Positions 10,345-64,000 of a stretch of DNA of 64,000 nt are shown here, piece after piece. This DNA comes from Rhabdophis nuchalis (taxonomy: Eukaryota > Chordata > Lepidosauria > Squamata > Natricidae): NCBI GenBank assembly GCA_039707465.1, contig CM077644.1, positions 140,228,962-140,292,961 of the forward strand, in the 5' to 3' direction. The first letter of the stretch is position 1, and the number at the start of each line of letters is the position of its first letter. The position numbers and the translations under genes are program-made. A model generated the notes under the pieces. That model was given only the letters and a program-made list of their open reading frames with translations, did not search any database and was not told the DNA's origin.

Positions 10345-12886
10345 TAGTTCCTTAAGTGTAAGATGCCCAGAGAGACATTTAGAAAACAGGTGGCTTATAC
10401 ATAAATCAAGGCATAAACACACATTAGTTCCATTGGTGACCAAGGGAGTTATGAAAGCAGCAGTTCCTTGAATGTAAATATATACATATTCCAGCTACAT
10501 AGAAGGAGGGAATTGGGTCAGTTTTTAATAATAAAAGGAGAGTGATGTTAAACAGCTATGAACTGTTGTTTCAGAAGTTCACTTCCCTATAACCTATTGT
10601 CTTAACCGCTTATATAATTCAGTTCAATTTATTAAATGTATATACTTAGTCATACTCCCACAATGGTTGCCTGCGGAACAGAGGGGAAAACACAATCTCT
10701 GAGAAGTAAGAAACACAGGGGTGGTGGGTGGGTGGGTGGGAGCTGTCACTCAGAGTCACACCTTTTGGCTGTTAAAAAGGACCCCCTCTCCCTTCTGCGG
10801 GATTTAAAAATAGAACAAAACGGTTCTGCTGCCATTCCATCAATCTTGGCCTTCCTCTGCGGAGGCTCTCTTGCTTGCTGGAAATGGCTGGCCACCACTG
10901 GCTCAGAAATGTCTATGCTGCTTCCCACGAGAGGCGCAACGGCAGCAGCAGTGTGACCTGAAGTGAGAAATGAGGGAAGCAAAGAAGAGAAATGAGCTCC
11001 CAAGGGTAATAAATCCATCACTGGCAAGGCCAGGGCAATGTACTGCTCTTGTCAAAAAAAAATAAAAAAAAAATGGTATGGGCTGCTGATAAGGGGGGGA
11101 CGACAGAACATTACAGTGCCATGTGACACTGCAGGATACTGTCCCTCCTTCGGTGGGGGGCGGGGCTAGGATCCAAGGAGCGAGGCAGGAAGGCAGGAGG
11201 CTCTGATGCCAGATTGATTGCTGGCGCAGCAGGCAGTTTCTCTGCAAAGCTCATAAAACTGAAGCTGCAGGAGATTAAGAAGCTCGAATGGTCTGGCTGC
11301 GGCAGGAAGGTGGGGCTGAGGAGTCAGGAGCCGAATGAAGCCACTGATGGGTGCCAGTTCTGAACACTCCCGTTCTCTGGAAATGCATGGGAACACCCGG
11401 TTATGGATCTTGAACCGAAATAAATCCCTTCTGTATTTGTGCTTCACATTTCAGGGAAAGCTTCATGCTTTGTACTAGTTGTAGTAGATTGCTGTTGTTT
11501 TCTTCCTCCCTTTGTTCCTTCACACTTAAAGAAAAGCTTGAAAGTATATTAACTGAGTAACATCTCCAATAATGGGCCTGGAGAAAAATCCACAGTTTTG
11601 ACTTTATTTCTTTCAAATCAATGTTATACAATATCTGTATATAAAAATGAGAAAAATATCCAGTAGAAAGCAACTTTTACAATTATCTATATTGCTGTAG
11701 TCCCTTGATTGTATTACTGCAAGAAAGTAAGAGGGATTCTGGGTAGTTTGTGATCTAAGAACCTCAGCAGGTGAATTATCTGAACAATATAAAGCCCTCA
11801 CAATTCTGTTCCTGTTGGTGTAGCTGATTAGCTCTTCTGAGGGTCAAACTCAGAAATCAAATGTATACATAAATTATATTGGAAGTTTGGCCTAGATGCT
11901 CCAGATTCCGATTTTCCCACTTTGCTTTGCTTGTCTTTGGTTTTATATGTCACTGTCTTTCTTCTGCAAATGAATGATGCTACCAGCTGATTGGGCTGGA
12001 ATCAGTTTTGTCTCAGTCGATGGGATTTTTTAAAAATCTTTTGTCAGTAATTTCTATAAAGTTGTTTTGAGAGTTGTGTTCCCATTGGCAAAATTCTCCA
12101 GAGTCAAAAGATAAACAGGAACCTTCTTCAAAAGGAGAACATACAGAATGATTTGACAGTACCGTGGTTGTGGTGGGCTGTATAGATGGCAAGATTTTGT
12201 TTGTGTATTGCTTCCCCTTTTAACTGCAACTCATCCAAGAGGCAGTTGCTATTTTAAGGTTGTATGAAGCTCAGCGTCCTGGCTGTGTTACCAAGAATCC
12301 TGTGAATGAGTTCTTGGAGATGATCTGTCTTCAGAATATGATTTTCTAAAATTGCTTGAGTTTCATTTGCAGAACAGACACAGCACCTGCTATCCTCCGA
12401 TCACCGAAATCTCAAGCTCTTAGTTAAGTTCTTGAAAGACACAAAGAGTTCAATTTCCATATTCTTTGTTCAGATGTGTACAGTTACTTTCCAAATAGCT
12501 CTTTTCTTCTTATGCAAAAAGAAAAAAAAGAAATCTCATTTAGAAACCTTCCCTGTAGAGAATTCAAGATAGTCTCTTTTTGCAGGAAGAAGAAGATATC
12601 CTTGAAATGATGGCTGCTTAGTTACATGACGAGACTTTCAAATGCTTGTTTATCTAATTTATTAAATTCATACACTGTCCATCTCACTATCCAAAGTGAA
12701 TGGGTGGCTTAGAAGACAATAAAATCATAAGTATAAAAGCAATTAACATTAACAAGAATTAGGGGAAAAAAGACTAAAAAACAAAGCAGCATGACTGGGG
12801 TGGAGAGAAAATCTTCTCTGTTACTCCACTGGTCATCTCCAGCATAGAGTGCCTCAATTGAGACCCCAACCCATGTAATATATTTA
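10345..12886. other. Intergenic stretch without recognised genes
   Basis: I find no coding exon. 10700-11330 is locally richer in G+C, with several short overlapping open frames but no recognisable domain. About 12655-12730 resembles an old LINE 3' end (CTGTCCATCTCACTATCC). Confidence 0.55.
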
Positions 12887-13188
12887 TGGTCTAGTGGTTA
12901 AGATGCTGGGCATGTCAACTTGAAGATCAGCAGTTTGAGACCCAAGCACCACGTGATAGGGTGAGCTCCTGTCACTTGTCCCAGCTCCTGCTCCCCTAGC
13001 AGTTCAAAAGCATGCAAATGAGAGTAGATAAGTAAGTATCACTTTGGAGGAAAGATGACATCATTCTGTGCACTTTGGCACATAGTCATGCTGACCACAT
13101 GACCATGTGGCTCCCTTGGCTAGGAAACAGAAATGAGCACTGCCCCTTAGAGATGGACACGATTGGACAGGGGAAAACTAACTTTAGT
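12887..13188 (+). mobile_element. tRNA-derived SINE with Bov-B-type tail
   Basis: A tRNA-like head with A-box CTAGTGGTTAAGATGC and B-box-like CAGTTTGAGACCC. The body has GCATGCAAATGAGAGTAGAT and CTGACCACATGACCATGTGG. The tail AGATGGACACGATTGGACA resembles the 3' end of Bov-B LINEs (AGTCAGACACGACTG in ruminants, from memory), as in squamate Sauria-type SINEs. Confidence 0.7.
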
Positions 13189-13227
13189 ACAGTGCACAAT
13201 ACAGAATTAATGTAATTGAATTATGCT

Positions 13228-14155
13228 TTACTGTGACTTGGGTGAAGAGGTGATGGGACTGCTTATTAGATATGCAGGTGACATAAAATTGGCTGATATG
13301 GTTCATTTTAAGAAGTCAGAAATAATAATTTGATCGAAAGATAGAGCCCACATTCTTGCCTTAAAAAATTACATTCAGGAGCTACATTTGTGCTCGCACA
13401 TGCTCTGAAGCACCTTTTTGGAATGAAATCTGAAGAGGCACCGCCTTATTAGAAACTAAATCCTATGAGGAAAGATGGAGGAAGAATTTGATACCACTCT
13501 TCACACACTACTGCATCCAGTTCTGGTCACCCCAGTACAAAAAACATATTGAGACCATAGAAAGAGTGCAGAGAAGAGCAACACAGTTGATAAGGGATCT
13601 GGAGACAAAACCATTCGATGAACAATTCAGGGAATTAGGTATATCAGGTGACATGATAGCAGTCTTCCAGTATTTGAGGGACTGCCACAGGGAAGATGGG
13701 GTCAACTTATTCTCCACACTAGGTATCCCCAAGCCCTGGGCTGCGAACCAGTACCAGGCTGCAGCCTGTTGGGAACTGGGGCGCAGAAGCAGCAGGTGAC
13801 CATGTAAAGCTTCATTTGCACATGTGGGGGAAACCATCCCCTACCCTACCCCACCACTACCAGTCCACGGAGCCAGAAAGTTTAGCTCCAAAGTACCTAA
13901 GGGCAGGACAAGAAGTAATGGGTGGAGGTTCATTAAAGAGAGATCCAACCTAAAGCTAAGGGGAAATTTCCTGTCAGTGAGAACAGTGAATCAGTAGAAC
14001 AGCTTAGCTCTGGAAGTTGTGGTTGCTCCATCACTGGAAGTTTTCAAGAACAGATTGGACAAGCATTTGTCCAGAATGGTATAAGGTCCCCTGCTTGAGT
14101 AGAGGGTTGGACTAGAAGACCTTCAGGTCCCTTCCAACCCTATTATTCTATGTTC
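13228..14155 (+). pseudogene. Degenerate CR1 LINE 3' half
   Basis: Fragments HYCIQFWSPQYKKHIETIER and DMIAVFQYLRDCHREDGVNL with a 3' end AGACCTTCAGGTCCCTTCC. It is interrupted at about 13723-13880 by a piece of the CAGGGGTCCCCAACC MITE family (GGCTGCGAACCAGTACC). No intact frame. Confidence 0.85.
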
Positions 14156-14211
14156 TACCTGAAAGGATGTCGTATAGAAGGACAAGATATATTCTCTTTT
14201 GATCCACAATA

Positions 14212-14766
14212 CAGTACAGTACAGTACAATAGCAGAGTTGGAAGGGATCTTGGAAGTCTTCTAGTCCAACCCCCTGCCTAGGCAGGAAACCCTATACCGT
14301 TTCAGACAAAATCTTCTTAAAGACTTCCAGTGTTGGGGCATTCACAACTTCTGGAGGCAAGTTGTTCCACTGATTAATTGTCCTAACTGTCAGGAAATTT
14401 CTCCTCAGTTCTAAGTTGCTTCTCTCCTTGATTAGTTCCACCCATTGCTTCTTGTTCTACCCTCAGGTGCCTTGGAGAATAGTTTGACTCCCTCTTCTTT
14501 GTGGCAACCCCTGAGATACTGCTATCATGTCTCTCCTAGTCCTTCTTTTCATTAAACTAGACATACACAGGTCTTCATATGTTTTAGTCTCCAGTCCCCT
14601 AATCATGTTTGTTGCTCTTCTCTGCACTCTTTCTAGAGTCGCCACATCTTTTCTACATCGTGGCAACTAAAACTGAATGCAGTATTCCAAGTGTGGCATT
14701 ATAAAATGGTATTAACGCTTAACGTGATCTTGATTCGATCCCTCTGTTTATGCAGCCTAGAACTGT
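14212..14766 (-). pseudogene. CR1 LINE 3' fragment, tail-to-tail with the preceding copy
   Basis: Minus strand: VATLERVQRRATNMIRGLET and related CR1 C-terminal sequence, ending at the AGTTGGAAGGGATCTTGG 3' end and a (CAGTA)n tail near 14213-14226. Only about 57 bp separates the two CR1 tails. Confidence 0.88.
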
Positions 14767-14908
14767 ATTAGACACCAAATAATGGACAAGCATTACAGCA
14801 AGAGAGATTCATAAGTTACAGAAAACTTCCCAAGGGCTAGCGCTCTTTGAGACTGGAACTAATTTCCCATATACCAGTAAGTGATAGGCTGTGTTTGTCT
14901 CTTTCTTG

Positions 14909-15068
14909 CAGGGGTCCCCAACCCCCGGTCCATAGCATATCAGAAACTGATCCATGCAAATAAGCAAATCCCATCCAAGCAGTACACAAAACCACACACC
15001 CTCCAGTTTGTGAAAAAACCTCTCTCCACAAAACGGGTCCCTGATGCCCCAATGATTGGGGGTTACTG
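14909..15068. mobile_element. hAT MITE, CAGGGGTCCCCAACC family
   Basis: Starts CAGGGGTCCCCAACCCCCGG and ends in TTGGGGGTTACTG. Flanks CTTTCTTG (14901-14908) and CTTTATTG (15069-15076) differ at one base. Confidence 0.7.
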
Positions 15069-16734
15069 CTTTATTGGGTGTATTCAAGCAGAGACTAAGT
15101 AGCTCTCCATCTGGGATACTTTCATTTGGATTCCCATACTGAACAGGCATTGAGTTCAACACCTGAAATAATCTGTTCCAACTTTATTATTCTACGATTC
15201 TCTGTTATTCAAAAGTGGAATGTTAGTTTTACCAAAAATAAAAATAAAATCCCATTTCAACCAACAATTCCTCCATGTTATTTGTATCTTCTACTAACAT
15301 GGAATGCTGCATGTCAACATAATTTTGTTATTTAAAACAAGCTGGAAGTATATTAAATAAAAGGTTTAATACTAAAATACATACTTTCTCTGCCCTTACT
15401 TTTTAATATAATCTCATTAGGAATAATAGATTTTGACTTTTACTGCATCAAAACCAATATCCAAAAGCCATTTGTTAACACCATCTGTTTCTGTATCATG
15501 AATTCAGTAATATTTTTCTATTTTTCTGTTCACCTCTTTTTCTACAAAACGTGTTTTTACCTCTCTCATTTGCTTATTCCAAATCTGCCACCTTTTCTTC
15601 TAATTTTCTTCCTTACAGATTAGATATTTCCTCAGTGATTTCCATAAATTTCTTCTTCCCTATGGATATTCCAGAATCCTGACCTTTTCTCAAACTTTCT
15701 TTCTCATTGGCATCCTTCAGTCTTTGTAGTGTCTCCAGCAACTACCGTAATTTAAACAAGTATTTTTCTTTACAGATTTATTGATAATATATTTCACATC
15801 TTTGTGCCATACCTATAAGACACAGCTTGCCTTATTAAACAATACAATTATAGCATTGTTTCTCTTGTTCTTCTTATTTCTCACCCAAGTAAAAACTATA
15901 TCCAGCATATTTCCTTGTGTTTAGTTTTCCACCTGACCATTTTCAAGGGATCCCACAATACACCAACTGTCACTGGGTCTGGATAAATTTGTGCGTAAAT
16001 GTCAAGAGTTATGTGAATTCTGTCTTTGCCCAAAAATGTCAGGGTTAGGGAGAATAGAGTAGCTACTTTTTGAGAGTTTCTGGCCTGTCACATCTGAAAG
16101 ACCCTAGCTTGGACAAGGCTGCTTTGAGTGGCTCTTGGCTGGGAAATCAGAAATTTCATTGTTCCAGTTTCTAGACTGGAACAGAAAACATTTACTAAGA
16201 GGTGCAGGGGTGGGGTGGAGGACACAAAGAATTAATCCTTCCTCCAGTGATAGATAGTTCTGTGATATGAGGTGATAAATCACCCATTTGGCACAAGATA
16301 TGAGACCAGCACTGACACTCAAGGTCAATAGACATACGTTCCTGTTCCCTCTGAACCAGGGATTGCAAAGATAATCTCAGGGTGTTCACATCATGGTGAA
16401 GCACATGGGGATGGGGGGGTGGAGGAAAGAAGCAACAACTATATTAGGTCAGCAGGACCATTGCCATCTGGAGATACAGGTAGAAGAAGAGAAAAGAGAA
16501 CTGAAGGAATCAACACATTAGGTGAAATATGAGTGACAGCAGGAAACTTCCATGGCAGGTGAGCTTCAACATCCCTTCTATTTTCTTTCTTCTCAAAGTT
16601 TCTCCCATTCTGAATATAAATATATATTTGGAGAGGACAAGAATTTCCTGATTGCCACTAGTTGGATGTATACTCCATTCCCTAGATTGAGAGAAGCTGC
16701 GAAGTATCAGGTGTTCTGTAATTAGAGCAGCTTG
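15069..16734. other. Intergenic stretch without recognised genes
   Basis: Pyrimidine-rich, AT-rich DNA. No gene or named repeat recognised. Confidence 0.55.
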
Positions 16735-16742
16735 GTCTACAA

Positions 16743-16845
16743 CAGGGGTCTCCAACCTTTGCAACTTTAAGTCTGAAGGACTTCAGCTCCTAGACTGGGA
16801 GCTGAAGTCCTTCAGACTTAAAGTTGCAAAGGTTGGAGACCCCTG
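16743..16845. mobile_element. hAT hairpin MITE, 103 bp
   Basis: Arms CAGGGGTCTCCAACCTTTGC and complement with a very short loop. Perfect 8-bp duplication GTCTACAA on both sides. Confidence 0.88.
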
Positions 16846-16853
16846 GTCTACAA

Positions 16854-17771
16854 CACCTCAGCTTTCGAGATTATGTGGAAATCTCTTAACAATTTATTCA
16901 TCAAAAATGTATAATACTCCATACAACATACAAAGCTCAAGTTTAATGTTACATAATTCAAAGATCTTTGCTTTCTAGAAAAATGTAAAAAACAGAACAT
17001 TTGTAGCATTTAATAATAATAATAATCTTTATTGTCATTGTACTAAAATTACAATGAAATTTCTCTCTAAATGAGAGATTTTTTTTTTACCATTCCTGTC
17101 TTATGCTTAAAAGGGTGTCCAGAAGCCATCACCTCTGCCATTTTCATACACAGATTGGAAATTAAAACTTGAGAGGTGGAAGGCTCACAATTCAACAAAA
17201 AGGATGCAAAATGCAATGGGAATTACTCTCTTTTACACCAGTTAATCATTGTTTAAATTCCTTTTGAAAGAAGGATGGTATAATTATAATTATACTATGG
17301 AATATATGGCTCCATTATATCTGTTAATATCTGGTCTCTTACATGATTTTTAAAATATTTTTAATAATGACTATTTTTGTAAATATGTTTATTGTTTTAT
17401 ATCCTACCATCCAGAGTCATTTGTGTGACATAGCTACCCATATAAATTTGATAGGTAAATAAATACTTTATTATAAAAGAAATACAAACATTTGGAACTA
17501 AATACTCTTAATTCTGTGTTGTGTCATATTCTGTATAGATAGATAGTGGTGTTTCATAATTGGCTGCTTTCATTTACTTGAAATTTTAAATATCTTAATG
17601 CTAGTTATTTACAATTCTGTATTACAGAGCACTTTTCGCTTAGCTGTGGGAAATGGGGTGTTCCCATACACTCCAATTAATGCTTAATTTAAATCTCACC
17701 CTTAGGAAATTTCTCCTTAACATAAACTCACAATGAAATAGCACAATAAAATAGCACTGCTCCAATATGTA
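16854..17771. other. Intergenic AT-rich stretch
   Basis: Contains TAATAATAATAATCTTTATTG at about 17012 (LINE-tail-like). Nothing else recognised. Confidence 0.55.
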
Positions 17772-18001
17772 GAATAGAATAGAATAGAATAGAATAGAAT
17801 AGAATAGAATAGAATAGAATAGAATAACAGAGTTGGAAGGGACCTTGGAGGTTTTCTAGTCCAACCCATTGCTTTGGCAGGAAACTCTACACCACTTCAA
17901 ACAAATGATTTCTAATCTCTTCTTAAAAACTTCCAGTGTTGGAGTATTTACAACTTCTGGAGACAAGTTGTTCCATTGATTAATTGTTCTGTCAGGAAAT
18001 T
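17772..18001 (-). mobile_element. CR1 LINE 3' end with (GAATA)n tail
   Basis: An (AGAAT)n tract at 17772-17826 adjoins AACAGAGTTGGAAGGGACC, the complement of a CR1 3' end, and continues to GTTCTGTCAGGAAATTT. Confidence 0.88.
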
Positions 18002-18800
<799 letters not shown>

Positions 18801-19019
18801 CACAAGCAATATGGTTGTAAGATAATTTGAAATCTTTGCAGTCTAATACTGTACGCTAACTCTTAAATGCTGAAAATGCAGGATCAAAATATATAAGCAT
18901 AGAAACAGCATTGCAACCTATTCCAAATTAATAAAATCAATTCTGTTAATTAAAACATGTATTTAAAAAGACATAAGAACTCTGGCAAGAAAGTCCTGCT
19001 CTATATTAACATTTAAAAA

Positions 19020-19275
19020 ACTCCTTCCCTGGCCTAATCCTGTGAAGAACAAGGAGAGATTCAACCTAGAAATAAGGAGGAATTTTCTGACAGGGAGAAT
19101 AATCAACCAATGGAATAGCTTGCCTTCGGAAGCTGTGGGAACTTCATCACTGGAGGCTTTCATGAAGAGACTGGATTGCCACCTGTCAGAAATGGTGTAG
19201 GGTCTCCTGCTTGGGCAGAGAGTTGGACTAGATGACCTACAAGCTCCCTTCTAACTCTCTTAATCTGTATGATCT
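19020..19275 (+). mobile_element. CR1 LINE 3' fragment
   Basis: AACAAGGAGAGATTCAACCT through CAATGGAATAGCTTGCCTTC to GGACTAGATGACCTACAAGC, the CR1 3' end. Confidence 0.85.
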
Positions 19276-19562
19276 GTAAATTTCTGTGCTGACTGCATTC
19301 CTGCGGTTTTGTTATCGCAACTAAGTATTTGCCTGTTAAGTGGTTCTTGGCTATCTACCCAGAGCTATTAACTGAAGGAAGAGAGGAGGAGGAGAGAAAA
19401 AATCCTCTCTTTTACTTTATTTCCCCCCAGAGTTTTAAAGGGGCTAGAATTTTTCTGCTGAGGATATGGCTATGTGGTTATTTCTTCTTTTTCTGTTCCC
19501 TTCCTTTGCTTAATTACAAACAAGCAGGAAGATCTGAGTGTGTGCGTAAGCTATTGGAATCA

Positions 19563-19563
19563 G

Positions 19564-19618
<55 letters not shown>

Positions 19619-19710
19619 CCTTGACTATTCAGTTGGTTCGCAGAACTCCACAAAGAGTTAAGAAACGGTTCTCCCAAACCGGTGCGAACTGGCTGAATCC
19701 CACCACTGGC
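19563..19710. repeat. (GGCA)n microsatellite and adjoining hAT MITE end
   Basis: CAGGCAGG units at 19563-19617, followed by AAACGGTTCTCCCAAACCGG and CTGAATCCCACCACTG, one end of a CAGTGGTGGG-family MITE. Its other end was not found. Confidence 0.8.
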
Positions 19711-20651
19711 TAGGACCATATAATGAAGACTCACTCTGTCAAGTGAAGGAAAAAGAATGCCGAAGCAGAAAAAAATAAAAAAAATAATGGATTCAAAAAT
19801 CTGTGAAAAGGTGACTTATTTTCTTAACTTCAGCAATGGAAAACTTTCCATTAAAAAAACAAAACAACTTTTGATGCAACATTTCTTAAAGTATATTTTG
19901 GAAGGAGGGGCATGCAAAAATCCCAGTCTGGTGTCTTTAAGATTCACAAACGGAGAAGATGTGATGCTATTCTTTTGTTAGTTTCAGACTTCTAGGATTC
20001 AAGAACATTCTTGTTCAGAATGCAAAATTATTCTCTATCTGTATTTAAAACTGTCTAAAATCCTGGCAAAATAATATATTCTGGCAGATGTGGAAGGCCA
20101 GGCATTTTTCTTATTTTTAATTCAGACAGCCGGCAGTATGAGAAGAAAGTGATACATTGTGGTTGTCTATTTCTCCTTGCTTTTATGATTGCAAGCACCT
20201 AGGACCTTCGGAGTAGGCAGCATACAAATGATTGTATAAATAAAAATAGGATTCAAATGCAGATGATTCAGGACAAGAAAAAGGAACTATATAACACACA
20301 CTGAACTGGCAAAATCCACTGGTGCAAGAAAAGATAATAGTTGCTACATTAAGTTTTGTTTTTTTAAAGAAGTGCTAAATAAATGAATGAAAGATACGTG
20401 TCTCCATTGGCTACAATTAAGCAGAACCTTCCCAGGCAGAAACTAGGTACTGTACCTAGGAAGGAAATTACAGCATAAATAAATCAGTATAGGCCAGTTG
20501 CATTCATATCTTGTTTTCAGCTTCTTGGAGACAATTTGATGATCTCCACCGAAAACAGAAAGTTCATTTAAACGGAATATTCATTTCGTTCAAGAATACG
20601 TCTGCCACTCTGATGTGTATGCTGTGTATGATTTAATGTGAAGTTCTATAG
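19711..20651. other. Intergenic stretch without recognised genes
   Basis: AT-rich; I see no gene or named repeat. Confidence 0.55.
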
Positions 20652-20931
20652 CAGGGATGTCAAACTCAAGCCCTGGAGCTTGGATGTGGCCCGCGGGGAA
20701 CTTAGATCTGGCCCGTGGGGCCACCCTGGAAACAGCGAAGGACCGGCCCATGGTGCTTCTGCCAGCAAAAGCAAAGCCCGAGAACCTGGCAGAGTGTTCG
20801 GGCCACCACAGTCCCCCCCTGATACAAGTGACGTTGAGCCAGCCACGCCCACTCTGGCCACGCCCAACCTGGCCTCTGTAGATCAAACTCAACCTGATGT
20901 GCCCTCAATGAAATCAAGTTGACACTTCATG
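20652..20931. mobile_element. hAT-like MITE, CAGGG(G/A)TGTCAAACTC family
   Basis: Begins CAGGGATGTCAAACTCAAGC and ends AAGTTGACACTTCATG. GC-rich interior (TGTGGCCCGCGGGG). TTCTATAG precedes and TCTATATT follows, a weak duplication. A related copy is at 42609. Confidence 0.55.
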
Positions 20932-21703
20932 TCTATATTGTCTTCCAAATGCCTTGAAGGAGCTTACCTTCTGAAATTTGGCTTGAGAAGACAATAGAGA
21001 AGGGGAGGGATCTGGAACTAAAGCTGGAAAAATGAAGTATTTGTTTTATACATAGGTTTAGTTATAGAAGAGTTTGATGGCTAGAGATGTGTGCCTAGGT
21101 TGTTTTTTTTAAAAGAAAAGGTGCTTTTTTTTTGAGGAAGGCACCTGGAGCAAGAATTTGAGAGGAGACAGAAGACGTCTCTACATAAAAGGGACCAGTC
21201 AGAATAGAATTGTTTGAACATTTTCAGAAAAGCATCAGCAGTTGTCTGGGATTTATCAGGATGTGAGGGGAAAGAAGGCTACCTGGGCTTTGGAAGTAAT
21301 TGCTATGAGCTTCTGCTGGCAGTATGATATCTGCAGTAAGCAACCCAGGGTAGGGATTTAAAGAGAATATGCTTAAATTTGGAGTATTTAAAAGCAGGGA
21401 GTGCTTTAGGTGGCAGAGTTTTGGATATATCTGAAGAGGGAATAATTCATGTAGTCTGCACTGGGTTACTTAGGCTTCCATAGTCCCTGCCTCCAGACAA
21501 GGCTGCTGCTGATGTAGAGAATTGCCGAGGAAGCCATTAGTCAGTTCCAAGTATCCTAGGTAAGCCTGCATGCATTAGAAGCGGGAAGCCCTCTGACATG
21601 AATATAAAGCTCGGCACATTTGAGTTCCATCCTGCTGGCTCCTTCCCTGACTGTTGCCTTCTCCCCCCTCCCCCTTCTACTCCTTCAGGGTTCCCTCCTC
21701 TCA
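20932..21703. other. Upstream flank of CLCN1, no gene recognised
   Basis: Unique-looking sequence leading to the promoter region. It includes the TATAAA at 21603 and a pyrimidine-rich block at 21620-21700. No repeat family recognised. Confidence 0.5.
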
Positions 21704-21800
21704 CACCTGATATTCAATCCTGACCAAGTTAATGCCTCTTGCTCAGATCAGATGTGGCTTTGGAGGGATCATGTGACAGAAGAAGGCTGCTATAAATATA
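21704..21800 (+). promoter_or_regulatory. CLCN1: Putative CLCN1 core promoter: E-boxes and TATA/MEF2-like element
   Basis: CTATAAATAT at 21790-21799 is a TATA-like box about 190 bp upstream of the ATG and matches the MEF2 consensus YTAWWWWTAR at 9 of 10 positions. Three CANNTG E-boxes precede it: CACCTG at 21704, CAGATG at 21749 and CATGTG at 21770. Muscle bHLH and MEF2 control fits a skeletal-muscle gene. The transcription start would lie near 21820, leaving a 5' UTR of about 165 nt. Another TATAAA lies at 21603. This is inference from motifs only. Confidence 0.45.
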
Positions 21801-21986
21801 ATTAAACCTTGCAATCAGTGCCCCAGACGTCTTTGGGGGCAGGAAGAAAAGAAAGTGAGAAAAGCGTAAGAAATAGGGAAGGACAGGAGGGCCAGGAAGG
21901 GGGGGGGCATGCCTTGGACTGATCAGCTAGGGGGACTTGGAGTTTCTTCTGCAGTGTCCTTGTTCCACCTCAGCAAAAGTTGAGCT

Positions 21987-63229
<41,243 letters not shown>

Positions 63230-63671
63230 TGAAATTTTCCAAGACACATCACATCTTCTCTCCTGCATCATGCTTTAATCTCAATTTATAAGACTCTTAT
63301 TTTTATTATTAATATTATTGGTTTTATATTGATGGCACTCTTCCTTCCCAGGATCCTATTGGTCATTATTTTCCAACCTGTTAAAAAGCCCTCCATTTAT
63401 TTTTAGAATCTTAGCAGTATGAAGATTCGTGTTCATTCATGGCATCTTCTCATGCTGCTCCAATACATACTCAACCGAGAACCCATCTGGGTAAAGCCAA
63501 TGCAATGTTTTGAGAAGCCCCTTGTCACTAGAAGAGGAGACAGTGATGTCAAATTGGAAGGGTGGCGGCAGCTTCTATTCCACCAAAACACAGGCTTTCC
63601 ACATTCATTCCAGATAACCCTGAAGTTCAATAAGAAAACAAATGTTACAATCAAGTTCAATTGATGTTAGG

Positions 63672-63811
63672 CAGAGTTCCCCAACCTTTCCATCCCTGTA
63701 GCCCGGTGGAGGGAGGGAGAGGAGATGGTTCTACACACTCACCCGCCACTTCCATGGTCCAGTTCTGAATGCTCAAGGCCTGGTAGTGGGTTTGTGGGTT
63801 GGGGATCCCTG
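63672..63811. mobile_element. hAT MITE, CAGRGTTCCCCAACC family, diverged
   Basis: Starts CAGAGTTCCCCAACCTTTCC and ends GGGTTGGGGATCCCTG. The flanking duplication is not clear. Confidence 0.55.
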
Positions 63812-63865
63812 AATTAGATTCAGAAGTTCTATCCAAGAACTTCTTGTGAAGTGAACGTAATATGT

Positions 63866-64000
63866 CAGGGGTCTGCAAAGTCGGCTCTTTTAAGACTGGT
63901 GGACTTCAACTCCCAGAGTTCCCCAGCCAGCATAGCTGGCTGGGGAATTCTGGGAGTTGAAGTCCACCAGTCTTAAAAGAGCCGATTTTGCAGACCCCTG
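63866..64000. mobile_element. hAT hairpin MITE at the window end, 135 bp
   Basis: Arms CAGGGGTCTGCAAAGTCGGC and complement, complete to its final CCCCTG at base 64000. Almost identical to the copy at 24019-24153. Confidence 0.9.

Noticed and set aside
10345..11450. Locally GC-rich block with several open frames, considered as a possible upstream gene or CpG island
   Set aside because: Frames overlap on both strands without recognisable domains or splice context; CpG is not clearly raised by eye.
19563..19617. Regular GGCA spacing considered as a CRISPR-like or tandem array
   Set aside because: Simple 4-bp repeat without spacers, in a vertebrate genome.

Overview
The window is vertebrate genomic DNA, most likely from a squamate reptile and probably an advanced snake. 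The evidence is the repeat content: CR1-type and L2-type LINEs, several hAT MITE families with 8-bp target duplications, a mariner-type MITE, a Helitron, a Bov-B-tailed tRNA SINE, CR1-tailed SINEs and many long microsatellites. The species call is inference.

One host gene is recognised: the 5' half of CLCN1, the skeletal-muscle voltage-gated chloride channel ClC-1, on the + strand. Exons 1 to 6 lie at 21987-22163, 52243-52381, 54797-54928, 55863-55991, 56852-56985 and 58968-59045. They are followed by two alternative 79-nt versions of exon 7, at 60277-60355 and 63134-63212. Exon 1 to either exon 7 gives 868 nt, or 289 codons plus one base. This is 15 nt more than the human coding sequence up to the same junction (c.853, recalled). 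All splice phases join correctly. The gene continues past base 64000 (helix H onward is missing).

The most interesting observation is the exon 7 pair. Both copies are 79 nt, both enter in phase 0 and leave in phase 1, both have an AG|GCAAGT (GC-AG) donor, and both encode a helix-G segment ending in [10 protein letters not shown](A/T)PLG. Because 79 is not a multiple of three, a full-length channel can contain only one of them. The upstream copy matches, in position and length, mammalian Clcn1 exon 7A, the exon mis-spliced in myotonic dystrophy. Here it is an open, conserved, ClC-2-like alternative exon.

Layout. 1-21.6 kb: intergenic DNA with no recognisable host exon, holding CR1 and RTE-like LINE fragments, three solo-LTR candidates, MITEs and simple repeats. 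21.6-22.2 kb: putative muscle promoter (E-boxes, TATA/MEF2-like element) and exon 1. 22.2-52.2 kb: a 30-kb intron 1 packed with transposons, including an L2 LINE with an intact 1051-codon endonuclease/reverse-transcriptase frame (25.8-29.0 kb), a CR1 copy carrying three nested insertions (34.5-36.2 kb), a Helitron (36.7-37.9 kb) and a solo LTR (50.6-51.1 kb). 52.2-64 kb: exons 2-7 in shorter introns, with several self-complementary hAT hairpin MITEs close to the exons.
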